Shown in pieces: positions 1 to 7,881 of a stretch of DNA of 64,000 nucleotides. The notes beneath the pieces were generated by a model, which saw only the letters and a list, made by a program, of their open reading frames with translations, was not told the origin of the DNA and searched no databases. Position 1 is the first letter of the stretch; every line of letters begins with the position of its first letter. A program made the position numbers and the translations under genes. The DNA is from Clostridiales bacterium (GTDB lineage: Bacteria > Bacillota > Clostridia > Christensenellales > Aristaeellaceae): the NCBI GenBank assembly GCA_004555155.1, contig SFJH01000006.1:20093-84092 (forward strand). The letters are read 5' to 3'.

Positions 1-130
1 AGGTGAACGGCGTCAGACTGTTCTCGTCCTTGGTGACGGCGATGGTCAGCGCGTCGACGGAGCTCTCCGCAAGGCATGCGGCGCTCAGCGCCAGCATCAG
101 CGCGACCAGCAGGCTCAGAATCTTCTTCAT
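1..130 (-). CDS. ABC transporter substrate-binding protein, N-terminal fragment
   Basis: Only the first 43 codons are in the window; the rest lies beyond the left edge. The start has a Sec signal peptide (two lysines, a long Leu/Ala core, then A-C-L-A-E) followed by LTIAVTKDENSLTPF, which resembles the mature N-terminus of family 5 (peptide/nickel-type) extracellular solute-binding proteins. GGAG precedes the ATG by 8 bases. A cysteine near the cleavage region (S-A-A-C) could be a poor lipobox. It starts 15 bases after the PIG-L-like gene ends and is probably in the same transcript. The family call rests on a short stretch. Confidence 0.6.
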   Translation of the reverse strand, partial: MKKILSLLVALMLALSAACLAESSVDALTIAVTKDENSLTPFT

Positions 131-144
131 TACAACTCACTCCT

Positions 145-897
145 TCACTTCAGCAGTTCGTTCAGCACGAAATATCCGTCGCGGCGATAGGGCTCGGCGT
201 AGACCGCGCGGCAGTGACCGGTGGAATAGGGATAGCCGTAGAAGGCGCTGTCCATCGCGCGCTTCATGCGCGTGCCGCGCTCCAGATCGCTGTCCAGCCC
301 ATCCCACTCCGGCACCATCGCGCGGCAGCCCGCCAGCGCTTCCGCCGACTCGCCGCCCATTCTGCCAAAGTGCTCCAGCTGGGCGTGCAGCGCGTCCATG
401 GCGGCGCACTTCTGCGGCCAAACGTCGAGGATGTCCACCACGCAGTTGGGGTGTTCGGGGGTCATGTAGTAGATCGTCGCGCCGCCCCAGGGCTCCAGCC
501 CCGGCGTCTCGTCCAGCGCGTAGGCGCGCCCGGCCAGCGCGATGGCCTCCAGCACCAGCGTCATGAAGGGTCTGCGGCCCGGATCCAGGTCGCTGACACA
601 GTGCTCGGTGTCCTGGGTCAGGATGACGTCCGGGCGGAATCTGCGGATCACCCGGATGATCGCCAGCTTCTCCTCCCAGGACGCGGAGATTCTGCCCATG
701 TCCATGTCCAGATATTCCACGGAGGTATGCAGAATCTCCGCCGACTTCGCCAGATCCCTTCGCATCTGTTCGCCCGCAAAGGCGATGCACGCATGGGAGA
801 CGCCGCCGTTCAACGCGTTCTTCAGCAGCGCTCCGCCGCACTCCACAACCTCCATGCTGTACGCTCCGATGAGCAGCATCCGCTTTCCATTCTGCAT
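145..897 (-). CDS. PIG-L/LmbE-like deacetylase family protein with degenerate metal site
   Basis: A 250-residue protein with the overall pattern of the PIG-L (LmbE) N-acetylglucosaminyl-deacetylase fold, including a first beta-strand MLLIGAYS and a conserved region RFRPDVILTQD near residue 90. Family members normally carry AHPDD after the first strand, supplying zinc ligands. Here the same place reads A-Y-S-M-E-V (residues 12-17), and the later His-Pro-Asp-His-like motif reads DTEHCVSDLDPGRR. Zinc-dependent catalysis is therefore doubtful. The start has GGGGGAAT 6-12 bases upstream and a good promoter lies just before it. It is likely co-transcribed with the substrate-binding protein that follows. 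Confidence 0.7.
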   Translation of the reverse strand: MQNGKRMLLIGAYSMEVVECGGALLKNALNGGVSHACIAFAGEQMRRDLAKSAEILHTSVEYLDMDMGRISASWEEKLAIIRVIRRFRPDVILTQDTEHCVSDLDPGRRPFMTLVLEAIALAGRAYALDETPGLEPWGGATIYYMTPEHPNCVVDILDVWPQKCAAMDALHAQLEHFGRMGGESAEALAGCRAMVPEWDGLDSDLERGTRMKRAMDSAFYGYPYSTGHCRAVYAEPYRRDGYFVLNELLK

Positions 898-929
898 GTT
901 TCATTCCCCCTGTTCTTTATCATGCTACG

Positions 930-958
930 ATTATAGCGCGGCCCTGTGTCCGGTACAA
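930..958 (-). promoter_or_regulatory. sigma-A promoter for the PIG-L-like gene
   Basis: On the minus strand TTGTAC (953-958) and TATAAT (930-935) are separated by exactly 17 bases and stand 33 bases upstream of the ATG at 897. Confidence 0.7.
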
Positions 959-1043
959 GCCGGTGCGGGGGATATTTCGGCCATACTTTAATCTACATTT
1001 TACATATCAGCAGGATGGCCATCTTCCCTGCGGCGCTCTCTTC

Positions 1044-1090
1044 AAAACGAGCCCGACCCGCCGTGTTCTGTCGGCGGGTCGGGCTCGTTT
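1044..1090 (-). terminator. rho-independent terminator after the PHP gene
   Basis: A perfect 19-bp inverted repeat (AAACGAGCCCGACC... arms) with an 8-base loop ends in a short T run on the minus strand, 9 bases after the PHP stop codon. Confidence 0.8.
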
Positions 1091-1098
1091 GGGGAGGT

Positions 1099-1767
1099 CT
1101 ATTCCTCCGTGCGGATCAGCGTGTAATCGCCGGAGGTCAGGCAGTCGGCCAGGTCGCGGGAAGTGCGCACATCGCGGTCGGTGACGATTCCTCCGCGAGC
1201 CAGATCCTCGGGACGGTGGAAATCGCTGCCGGAGGTGAGGATCAATCTCGGCGTCCGCTTGGCCTGGGAGAGGGTCAGATCGTTGTGACTGTCGTGGCGG
1301 GGGTTGCCGTTGAAGACCTCCACGCCGTCCAGATGCTCGTGGGGCGCGGGGGTGCACATGGAGCGGTTCGGATGCGCCTGCACCAGCAGCGCGCCATAGC
1401 GGCGGCACAGCGCATGCAGCCCCGGCAGATCCAGCTCGTGCAGCTGCGGGTTCTCCAGCACGAATTCCGGCTCCGCGCCGAAGATCAGATAGTCGTTTTC
1501 CGAGCCGGGCAGCCGTGCCTCCAGACCGAACAGCACGCGCAGTCCCAGCGTTTCTCCGGCGGTCTTCGCCTGCTGATAGCCGCCGAGCCACGCCCGCGTC
1601 TGCTCCAGCGGCGCGCCCGGGAAGCGGTCGAGGTTGTGGGTGTTGTAATGATCGGTGATCACCACGGCGTCGTAGCCCGCGTCGCGGTACATGGCCATTC
1701 CCTGCGCCGCCTCCACCCGACCGCAGGCGCTGCTGTGGGCGGTGTGCGCATGAAGTTCGATTTTCAT
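1099..1767 (-). CDS. PHP domain metal-dependent hydrolase
   Basis: A 222-residue PHP-superfamily protein. It begins MKIELHAHTAHSSACG, giving the HxH metal motif, and continues with AVVITDHYNTHN (ITDH motif) and a late SGSDFHRPED metal-binding segment. PHP proteins of this size are usually phosphoesterases; no substrate can be read from the sequence. The ATG at 1767 is preferred over the upstream in-frame ATG because GAGG lies 9 bases before it and the HAHT motif then falls at the usual place. A strong terminator follows. The 67-bp tandem repeat lies upstream, between this gene and the HD gene. Confidence 0.85.
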   Translation of the reverse strand: MKIELHAHTAHSSACGRVEAAQGMAMYRDAGYDAVVITDHYNTHNLDRFPGAPLEQTRAWLGGYQQAKTAGETLGLRVLFGLEARLPGSENDYLIFGAEPEFVLENPQLHELDLPGLHALCRRYGALLVQAHPNRSMCTPAPHEHLDGVEVFNGNPRHDSHNDLTLSQAKRTPRLILTSGSDFHRPEDLARGGIVTDRDVRTSRDLADCLTSGDYTLIRTEE

Positions 1768-1837
1768 TGTTCTCATCCTCTGTCGTGACAAAATTGAAGC
1801 CCCCTGCGGGGCATAAATTCACGCTGTCATGATACTG

Positions 1838-1971
1838 TGATTGTCGCTCCCGCCGGTGCGTGAGCGACCCGGCCAAGCCTTCGGCTTGCCTCATCATTAT
1901 ACCATGATTGTCGCTCCCGCCATTGCGTGAGCGACCCGGCCAAGCCTTCGGCTTGCCTAATCATTATATCA
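1838..1971. repeat. two tandem copies of a 67-bp repeat with internal dyads
   Basis: Units 1838-1904 and 1905-1971 differ at only a handful of positions. Each contains GTCGCTC...GAGCGAC and AAGCC-TTC-GGCTT inverted repeats, so each can fold as two adjacent hairpins. They lie in the intergenic stretch between the HD gene (upstream on the minus strand) and the PHP gene. No ORF is supported in the repeat. A further small palindrome (GCCCC...GGGGC) lies at about 1798-1811. Confidence 0.85.
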
Positions 1972-1997
1972 GAGCGCGCAGACGCTGTCAACCTGCG

Positions 1998-2666
1998 TCA
2001 GATCAGCTGCTGCTCGTTGATGATGAGCTTGAATTGCAGATGGAGCTTCTCCGCGGCCTTGCGGCAGAGCATCATGCGGCTCATGAAAATCTCGAAGTAG
2101 TCCATCACCGAGCCGTAGTGGGTGTCGACGGTCAGCTTCAGCTTGATGATGGTGCGGTCCTCGTTGATCTTCAGCGCGGACTTCTTCACGGAATAGTTCA
2201 CGCGGTCGTGGATATCGAAGGTCGCCTTGTCGTCGTTGCGCACGCGGCTGCGGCGCACGTCGGACTTGTCCGCCAGGATCAGCGCCGCGGCGATGGGATT
2301 CACCGGCACGCCGGTGCCCTCGTCGTGGTTGCCGATGGCGGTGGCGACGGTGGCCACGTCGGCGGGATCCATGCCCATGTCGGTCAGCAGCTTGAAGGCC
2401 ATGATCGCGCCGCTCTGGGAGTGGGCGATGCGGTTGATCAGGTTGCCGATGTCGTGCAGATATCCGGCGATCTTCGCCAGCTCCACGTCGTGCGCGGGAT
2501 AGCCCAGCGTCTGCAGGATGTACGCGGCCATCTCGGCCACGTGACACACGTGGGCGAAGGAGTGTTCCGTGTACCCCAGCGCCTGCAGCGATTCGTCCGC
2601 CTTGGCGATATAGGCGCGGATGGCCTGGTCTTCCTTCAGCTGTTCAAATGTAATCGTATCCATCAT
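1998..2666 (-). CDS. HD-domain phosphohydrolase
   Basis: A 222-residue HD-superfamily protein. Metal-binding positions are visible as His39, the His71-Asp72 doublet in GYLHDIGN, a second NHDEGTG motif near 113-119, and ADKSD at 132-136. Such stand-alone HD proteins hydrolyse phosphate esters, often of nucleotides; the substrate here is unknown. The C-terminal 80 residues look like an extra alpha/beta domain. Two consecutive ATG codons exist (2666 and 2663); the ribosome site is weak (AAAAGAG), so either may be used. It is divergent from the PAP2 gene. Confidence 0.8.
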   Translation of the reverse strand: MMDTITFEQLKEDQAIRAYIAKADESLQALGYTEHSFAHVCHVAEMAAYILQTLGYPAHDVELAKIAGYLHDIGNLINRIAHSQSGAIMAFKLLTDMGMDPADVATVATAIGNHDEGTGVPVNPIAAALILADKSDVRRSRVRNDDKATFDIHDRVNYSVKKSALKINEDRTIIKLKLTVDTHYGSVMDYFEIFMSRMMLCRKAAEKLHLQFKLIINEQQLI

Positions 2667-2696
2667 CTCTTTTCATTGGATTTTTCAATCAGATGC

Positions 2697-2725
2697 TTGC
2701 ATTGCCGTCCGCAATCCTGTACAAT
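2697..2725 (+). promoter_or_regulatory. sigma-A promoter for the PAP2 gene
   Basis: TTGCAT (2697-2702), a 17-base spacer and TACAAT (2720-2725), located 32 bases before the TTG start codon. Confidence 0.65.
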
Positions 2726-2757
2726 GATAAAACCATACCGCGACTGGAGGGAGACGC

Positions 2758-3300
2758 TTGCAAGCACTTTCGAGTTTTGAGGGCAAACTTCTGCTGTTCA
2801 TTCAGGAGCACATCCGCTGCGCCGCGCTGGACGGCCCGATGACCTTCGTCACCCATCTGGGCGACAGCGGCTTGTTCTGGATCGCGCTGACGCTGGCGCT
2901 GCTGCTGTTCCGGCGCACGCGGCGCGTGGGCCTGTTCTGCGCCGCCGCGATGGTGCTGAATCTGCTGGTCACCAACGTCGCCCTCAAGAATATAATACAG
3001 CGAATTCGTCCCTATGACGTCATGGATTCGTTAAAAATTCTGGTTGCGCCGGAGCATGACTTTTCGTTCCCGTCGGGACACACCGCCTGCTCCTTTGCCG
3101 CCGCATGGACGATCTTCCGCACCGCGCCGCGCCGGTACGGAACGACTGCGCTGGTTCTGGCCGCGCTGATCGCGCTGTCCCGGCTGTATGTGGGCGTGCA
3201 CTACCCCACCGACGTGCTCGGCGGACTGATCGTGGGCGTCGCCGCGGCGGAGCTGGCCGTGCGCGCGCTGATGCGCTTCGCGCCGAAGACCGCGGCGTAA
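2758..3300 (+). CDS. PAP2-family membrane phosphatase
   Basis: A 180-residue integral membrane protein of the type 2 phosphatidic acid phosphatase family. All three signature motifs are present: K77-x6-R84-P85, PSGHT at 105-109, and SR141-142 with H148 in SRLYVGVH. Four to five hydrophobic segments surround them. Likely substrates are lipid phosphates or undecaprenyl pyrophosphate. The start codon is TTG, supported by GGAGGGAG 7 bases upstream and by the promoter just before it. It is followed 24 bases later by the PH-like membrane protein, with which it is probably co-transcribed. Confidence 0.9.
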   Translation: MQALSSFEGKLLLFIQEHIRCAALDGPMTFVTHLGDSGLFWIALTLALLLFRRTRRVGLFCAAAMVLNLLVTNVALKNIIQRIRPYDVMDSLKILVAPEHDFSFPSGHTACSFAAAWTIFRTAPRRYGTTALVLAALIALSRLYVGVHYPTDVLGGLIVGVAAAELAVRALMRFAPKTAA

Positions 3301-3324
3301 TCATTGCTCAGGAGGATACAGAGG

Positions 3325-3906
3325 TTGTCGAAGAAGAACATCTACCGCGGACTTCTGGAAGGAGAGCAGGTGCTCTGGACCGGAACGCCCGACGAGGCCA
3401 AGGATTACGGAAAAATCGATCGCGTGCTGCTGCCGCTGTTCGCGCTGGCGCTGGCCTGCAGCACGTTTTATGCGATGACGCTGGGCTTTTCCGTGGCGCG
3501 GAACGGCTTTCAGCTCTGCCATCTGCTGGCGGCGGCGCTGCTGATTCTGGCCGGCGGGCTGAGCGTCTACGGCTACTTCCTGCGCTTCATCTCCAAGCGC
3601 CGCGCCAAGGCCGACCTGACCTACGGCGTGACCAGCCTGGGGCGCGTGATGATCTGCGATCATCAGCTGCAGAAGACCTACGTCTACGCTCCCCGGGAGC
3701 TGAAGCAGGCGCGCATCACCGAGCAGAACGCCCGCGGCGTGGGCACGATCTACCTGAAGCCCAGGCGCCTGCGCAATCTGCTGGACAACAGCGGGCTCGA
3801 CCTGCTGATTTCCTCCGACGGCCGCCGCATCGCGCTGTTCGACGTGCCGGACTGCGAGAAGGTCTTCCGGATGATCCGTCCCAAGCGCTCCGCTGCGCGC
3901 GCGTGA
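3325..3906 (+). CDS. membrane protein with PH-like domain
   Basis: A 193-residue protein with an N-terminal LLEGEQVLWTGTPD segment, two transmembrane helices (about residues 33-50 and 64-84), and a C-terminal region (LTYGVTSLGRVMIC onward) that resembles bacterial PH-like domains of the YdbT/bPH type. No enzymatic motif is visible. The TTG at 3325 is chosen because GGAGG lies 9 bases upstream; the in-frame TTG at 3304 would place the ribosome site inside the gene. The stop is followed by a terminator palindrome. Its function is unknown. Confidence 0.7.
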   Translation: MSKKNIYRGLLEGEQVLWTGTPDEAKDYGKIDRVLLPLFALALACSTFYAMTLGFSVARNGFQLCHLLAAALLILAGGLSVYGYFLRFISKRRAKADLTYGVTSLGRVMICDHQLQKTYVYAPRELKQARITEQNARGVGTIYLKPRRLRNLLDNSGLDLLISSDGRRIALFDVPDCEKVFRMIRPKRSAARA

Positions 3907-3935
3907 ACGCCTGCAGCCCTTGCCCATCCATGAAC

Positions 3936-3965
3936 AAGCGCCCGCATGCGGGCGCTTCTCTTTTT
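3936..3965 (+). terminator. rho-independent terminator of the PAP2/PH-like operon
   Basis: An 11-bp perfect palindromic stem (AAGCGCCCGCA and its complement) is followed by CTCTTTTT. Confidence 0.75.
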
Positions 3966-4010
3966 CCTCCGGATGCGTGTGCAAGCGCCGCGCTCCGGCC
4001 CTGTTTCCCA

Positions 4011-4046
4011 CAAAAAGGATCGCCCGCGCCTTTGCGGACGATCCTT
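4011..4046 (-). terminator. rho-independent terminator of the Gfo/Idh operon
   Basis: On the minus strand a 12-bp stem with one mismatch (AGGATCGTCCGC / GCGGGCGATCCT) is followed by TTTTTG, 16 bases after the stop codon at 4062. Confidence 0.75.
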
Positions 4047-4061
4047 CATTTTTGGATTCAA

Positions 4062-5015
4062 TTACTTCGCGTACGCGGCAACCATCACGCGGGTCAGGCG
4101 GACGGCGGCGTCGATGCCGAAGCCCTCGGGGATCGCCTCGGGGGACTTGGCCTGTGCCCACTGCTCCAGCGGGGACGGCAGGCGCTCCGGCAGCTTCTCC
4201 ACGGTCTGCCACTGGTTGCCCGTCTCGGGGCAGCACCAGCGCACCTCGCTGTCGTGGAACATCAGCGTGCCCTCGGTGCCGCCGACCTCCAGCGTCAGCG
4301 GATAGCCGGTGGACACAAAGCTGGTCTCCGACACGCCCACCGCGCCGTTGGCGAAGGTGAGCAGGCTGACGGCGTTGTCCTCCACGCCGCGCCCGGTCAT
4401 CTCGGTGAACGCGGACTGCACCTTCACCGGCTCCGCACCCATGATCTCGCAGATCATGTACATCGGGTGCGCGCCCAGATCGATCATCGCGCCGCCGCCG
4501 CAGGCGATGGGATCATAGAAATGGGGCGGCAGCCAGTTGGCGGTGGAGCCGTTGTGGGCCTTGCGGAAGCGCACGTAGTTGATCTCGCCCAGCTTGCCGG
4601 AGCGCACCACGTCCAGCGCGAACAGCACCGGCGATTCGCTCAGGTGCGGAAACGAGATGCCGAAGCGGGTGTGATTGCGCTTCACGGCCTCGCGCATGGC
4701 CTCCGCATCCTCGTTGCGCAGCGCCAGCACCTTCTCGGTGAACACCGCCTTGCCGGCGTCGCAGCAGCGGATGATCAGCTCGGGATGCTCGTTGGTCGCG
4801 GTGCAGACCACCACGCCCTCGATCTCCTTGTCGCTCAGAATGTCCTCCACGGTGGCGGAAACACAGCCGTTGCCCAGCTTCTCCGCCCAGGCCTTCGCAG
4901 TGGCCTCGTCGGGATCCCACACCTTCGCGATGCGGCATCCGCTCTGCCCGTTGATCTCATTGGCATACTGCTCGGCGTGGACGTGCCACTTGCCCAGCAT
5001 TGCGTAATTTCTCAT
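4062..5015 (-). CDS. Gfo/Idh/MocA family oxidoreductase
   Basis: A 317-residue NAD(P)-dependent oxidoreductase of the Gfo/Idh/MocA family. The Rossmann part gives VVVCTATNEHPELI and AGKAVFTEKV (usually G-K-H-V-x-x-E-K-P; here the proline position is Val). The C-terminal half contains CGGGAMIDLGAHPMYM, the usual substrate-binding GG-x-x-x-D-x-G-x-H segment. The N-terminal nucleotide motif is atypical (MLGKWHVHAE instead of GxGxxG). It starts 15 bases after the preceding paralogue with GGAGG upstream, and the pair is one operon that ends at a terminator. The substrate is probably a sugar or inositol derivative. Confidence 0.85.
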   Translation of the reverse strand: MRNYAMLGKWHVHAEQYANEINGQSGCRIAKVWDPDEATAKAWAEKLGNGCVSATVEDILSDKEIEGVVVCTATNEHPELIIRCCDAGKAVFTEKVLALRNEDAEAMREAVKRNHTRFGISFPHLSESPVLFALDVVRSGKLGEINYVRFRKAHNGSTANWLPPHFYDPIACGGGAMIDLGAHPMYMICEIMGAEPVKVQSAFTEMTGRGVEDNAVSLLTFANGAVGVSETSFVSTGYPLTLEVGGTEGTLMFHDSEVRWCCPETGNQWQTVEKLPERLPSPLEQWAQAKSPEAIPEGFGIDAAVRLTRVMVAAYAK

Positions 5016-5030
5016 GGCGGCTTCCTCCCC

Positions 5031-6119
5031 TTAGCGGTTGAAGTACACGGGCTCGCCGGTCTTTGCGGAGGTGTAGATGGCCTCGAGGATCTCGCTGACC
5101 ACGCAGGCCTGTTCGGGCAGCACCACGGGATCGGTGTCGTTCTCGATGGCGTCCAGCCAGCGGCGCTGCTCGGTGATCGGCGGGGTCTCCTTCACGCCGT
5201 CGTAGAACGCGACGCCGCCGGCCTCCATGTTGGGAACGACCACTTCCTGGCGGCCGAACTCCACCTTGTTGACCACGACCTTGTTGGGGCGGATGGTCGC
5301 GCCGGCCTTGCTGCCGCACAGGTTGCAGGAGCCCTCCGGGATGGGCTCGTCGGTGTTCAGCGCCCAGGTGGCGTCCAAGGTGATGGTCGCGCCGTTTTCC
5401 ATGACGATGAAGCCGAAGGCCGCGTCCTCCAGCGTGGTGTTCTCGTCCGGGCCCCAGCCGCCCCAGGGATTGCCCTGATCGGCGTTTTCAACCTTCTTGT
5501 ACTTGGTGCCCACCACCATGCGGGGCTTGTAGTTGTTCATCAGATAGAGGGTCAGGTCCAGGCTGTGGGTGCCGATGTCGATCAGCGGACCGCCGCCCTG
5601 CTCGTACTCGTTGAGGAACACGCCCCAGTTGGGGGTGCCGCGGCGGCGGATGGCCAGCGCCTTGGCGTAGTAGATCTCGCCCAGGTCGCCGCGCTCGATC
5701 AGCGCCTTGACGTACTGGCTCTCGGCCTTGTGGCGATGCTGATAGCCGATGGTCAGCTTCTTGCCGGTCTCCTTCGCGGCCTCCACCATGCGGCGGGCGT
5801 CGGCGGCGGACTTGGCCATGGGCTTTTCGCACATCACGTGCTTGCCGGCGTGCAGCGCGTCGATGGAGATCTCCGCGTGGCTGCGGTTGGGGGTGCACAC
5901 GTGCACCACGTCGATCGTCTCGTCCTTGAGCAGCTCCTTGTAGTCGGTATACACCTTGGCGCCGGGGATGCCGTATTCCTTCGCGGCCTTCTCCGCGCGC
6001 TCGGGGATCAGGTCGCAGAACGCGACCATGTCCGCGCGGTCGACCGCCTTCAGCGAAGGCATGTGCTTGCCGTTGGCGATGCCGCCGCAGCCGATGATAC
6101 CGATTCTCAGTCTTGCCAT
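5031..6119 (-). CDS. Gfo/Idh/MocA family oxidoreductase
   Basis: A 362-residue NAD(P)-dependent dehydrogenase with a canonical N-terminal IGIIGCGGIANGKHMPSL nucleotide-binding loop, VVHVCTPNRSHAEI, and the catalytic lysine motif HVMCEKPMAKS near residue 95. GGGPLIDIGTHSLDL supplies the usual His/Asp substrate site. These enzymes oxidise or epimerise sugars or inositols. GAGGAGG precedes the ATG. It is the first gene of a two-gene operon with the shorter paralogue; the two together suggest a stepwise oxidation/reduction of one sugar. It lies downstream of the large carbohydrate locus on the same strand. Confidence 0.9.
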   Translation of the reverse strand: MARLRIGIIGCGGIANGKHMPSLKAVDRADMVAFCDLIPERAEKAAKEYGIPGAKVYTDYKELLKDETIDVVHVCTPNRSHAEISIDALHAGKHVMCEKPMAKSAADARRMVEAAKETGKKLTIGYQHRHKAESQYVKALIERGDLGEIYYAKALAIRRRGTPNWGVFLNEYEQGGGPLIDIGTHSLDLTLYLMNNYKPRMVVGTKYKKVENADQGNPWGGWGPDENTTLEDAAFGFIVMENGATITLDATWALNTDEPIPEGSCNLCGSKAGATIRPNKVVVNKVEFGRQEVVVPNMEAGGVAFYDGVKETPPITEQRRWLDAIENDTDPVVLPEQACVVSEILEAIYTSAKTGEPVYFNR

Positions 6120-6177
6120 GGGAAATTCCTCCTCAATCCTGTCCGCGCCGGGGCGCGGAAGTTATTTCCATAGTGTC

Positions 6178-6206
6178 AGTATAGCATAACGGCGCGCGAA
6201 ATGCCA
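6178..6206 (-). promoter_or_regulatory. probable promoter for the Gfo/Idh pair
   Basis: TATACT (6178-6183) with a weak -35 TGGCAT (6201-6206), spacing 17, 58 bases before the ATG. The -10 is good and the -35 poor. Confidence 0.4.
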
Positions 6207-6276
6207 TCGTCCCGGGGAAAAAAGGCGATTTTCATGAAAACCGTCGAAAGGAAGGCGATGAAATTTGAGCGCACAG

Positions 6277-7860
6277 TTATTCGTCGATCTCCACCGTAAC
6301 CTCGTGATCCATGAACCGGTAGCGGAAGCGGACGACGGCGTTGTCCCTCTTCGTGGTGAAGTAGGCCTTGGGGCCGGAGCCGCTGCGGGGGAAGCGATCC
6401 TTGTTGTAGACCGCGGAGAGGGTGCCGTAGGTGGAGATGCTGTAATCGTAGTCGCCGGCGAAGGGCAGCACCACGGTGAGGGTGTAGGTGTTGTCGCCGA
6501 TGTAGTACATGCGGGTGATTTCGCTGTTGGAATCGTTGGCCACAGCGCCCACAAAGGGCTGGAAGCTGCCGTAGACGACCACCTTTTCCGGCAGCTTCAG
6601 GCCGGTTTCGGGATCGTACACGTCCCGCGCGCCGTAGCGGATCAGGTGCTCGGGGTTGGCGTAGCGCCTGCGCAGGCGGTCGCCGTCGTCCCAGCAGGCC
6701 TTCATCATGTCCTCCTGATTGAAGCCCATGGGGCATGCGGCGGAGCGGTTGTTGATCTGATAGAATTCATTGCGATCCATCTCACCGCTGTCAGCGCGCA
6801 CCATGGTGACAGCCGCGTCGCTGAGCATGCGGCGGAAGGGCATCTCGAAGTAGGCATTGACGTTGTTGACCTGCGTCCAGCGGTAGGTGTACTCCAGGAA
6901 GCGGTTGCGGTCCTCCTCGGACTGGTTCGCGAACCAGCCGATCTGATCGTAGCCCCACCAGTCCTTGGTCGCCAGCTCGCGGTGGGTGTACTTCGAAGGA
7001 TCGTCCACCACCCTGCCGCCCCAGTTGTCGTACTCCATCAGGAAGGGCATGGCCTCGCCGAACCAGCCGTTGGGGTTCTCGCCGCCCTCGGTGAAGCCCT
7101 CGCGCACCAGCACCAGCTTCTCGCCCTCCAGATCGGGCAGCGCGGCGCGGGTGAAGGGCATGGCGTGGTAGTCGAACAGCAGCTTGCCGTTGACGCTGAC
7201 GCCGTGGGTGTGGGCGTCCAGCAGCACCTTGTGGCGGCGGGCGTGCTTCGCGGCGTAATCGCGGATCATGCCGAACAGCCGGTAGGTCTTCTTCATGCCG
7301 CGGTCGTTGGCGGCGTACAGGTGCACCTGGCCCATGTGCAGCGCCTCGTAGCCGCAGTCGATATAGCGGGTGGCGCGATAGTAGAACCACAGCTGCGTCT
7401 CCAGGCGGTTCAGATCCGGCACCACGCCGATCTTGCCCGGCGCGCGGCCGGGAGCGTACTCCGGCTCGCCGTGGGCCTTCTCGGGGAAGTGGCAGTCGTC
7501 AAACCGGAAGCAGCGATCCTCCGCCGGCAGGCCGAAGGCCTCGAACACATAGGCGGGGATGCGCACCTCCTCCATGCGCTTGACCACCCACTCGAACACG
7601 CAGGACTGCAGAATGATTTCGGGGTCCTGGGCGTGCACGCGGTCGGCCAGCGCCTTCGACTTGCGGAAGTGCTCCTCATCGTCGTCGATCATGTACCAGA
7701 TGCCGGAGGCGCGCCCGATCATCTTCACGCCCAGGCGCTGAATGGCGCGCAGATCGTCGTCCAGGGTTTCGCTGTCGATCAGTCCGCTGGCCGTCACGCA
7801 GCGGGAGAGGTAGTTTTCCAGCACATCGCGGGTCAGGTTTCCATCAAAAGTGAAATTCAT
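6277..7860 (-). CDS. conserved protein of unknown function, possible TIM-barrel glycosidase-like
   Basis: A 527-residue cytosolic protein with no signal peptide. I do not recognise a named family. The first 350 residues show alternating strand/helix segments (LGVKMIGRASGIW, EIILQSCVFEW, KVLLDAHTHGVSVNGK, LVLVREGFTEGGENP) of the kind seen in TIM-barrel glycoside hydrolases. The last 90 residues (VVVYGSFQPFVGAV, TYTLTVVLPFAGDY, AVVRFRYRFMDHEV) look like a beta-sandwich. It starts 21 bases after the M17 peptidase with GGAGG upstream and is the last gene of the carbohydrate locus. A role in sugar metabolism is inferred from position only. Confidence 0.6.
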   Translation of the reverse strand: MNFTFDGNLTRDVLENYLSRCVTASGLIDSETLDDDLRAIQRLGVKMIGRASGIWYMIDDDEEHFRKSKALADRVHAQDPEIILQSCVFEWVVKRMEEVRIPAYVFEAFGLPAEDRCFRFDDCHFPEKAHGEPEYAPGRAPGKIGVVPDLNRLETQLWFYYRATRYIDCGYEALHMGQVHLYAANDRGMKKTYRLFGMIRDYAAKHARRHKVLLDAHTHGVSVNGKLLFDYHAMPFTRAALPDLEGEKLVLVREGFTEGGENPNGWFGEAMPFLMEYDNWGGRVVDDPSKYTHRELATKDWWGYDQIGWFANQSEEDRNRFLEYTYRWTQVNNVNAYFEMPFRRMLSDAAVTMVRADSGEMDRNEFYQINNRSAACPMGFNQEDMMKACWDDGDRLRRRYANPEHLIRYGARDVYDPETGLKLPEKVVVYGSFQPFVGAVANDSNSEITRMYYIGDNTYTLTVVLPFAGDYDYSISTYGTLSAVYNKDRFPRSGSGPKAYFTTKRDNAVVRFRYRFMDHEVTVEIDE

Positions 7861-7881
7861 TGATTGTCCTCCAGAAATTTT

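Noticed and set aside
1838..1971. CRISPR or attachment site
   Set aside because: Two adjacent 67-bp copies without spacers, integrase or tRNA nearby.
3105..6173. 1022-codon plus-strand open frame
   Set aside because: It runs across the PH-like gene in another frame and antisense to two well-supported Gfo/Idh genes; high GC content opens such shadow frames. It has no ribosome site and its composition is not protein-like.
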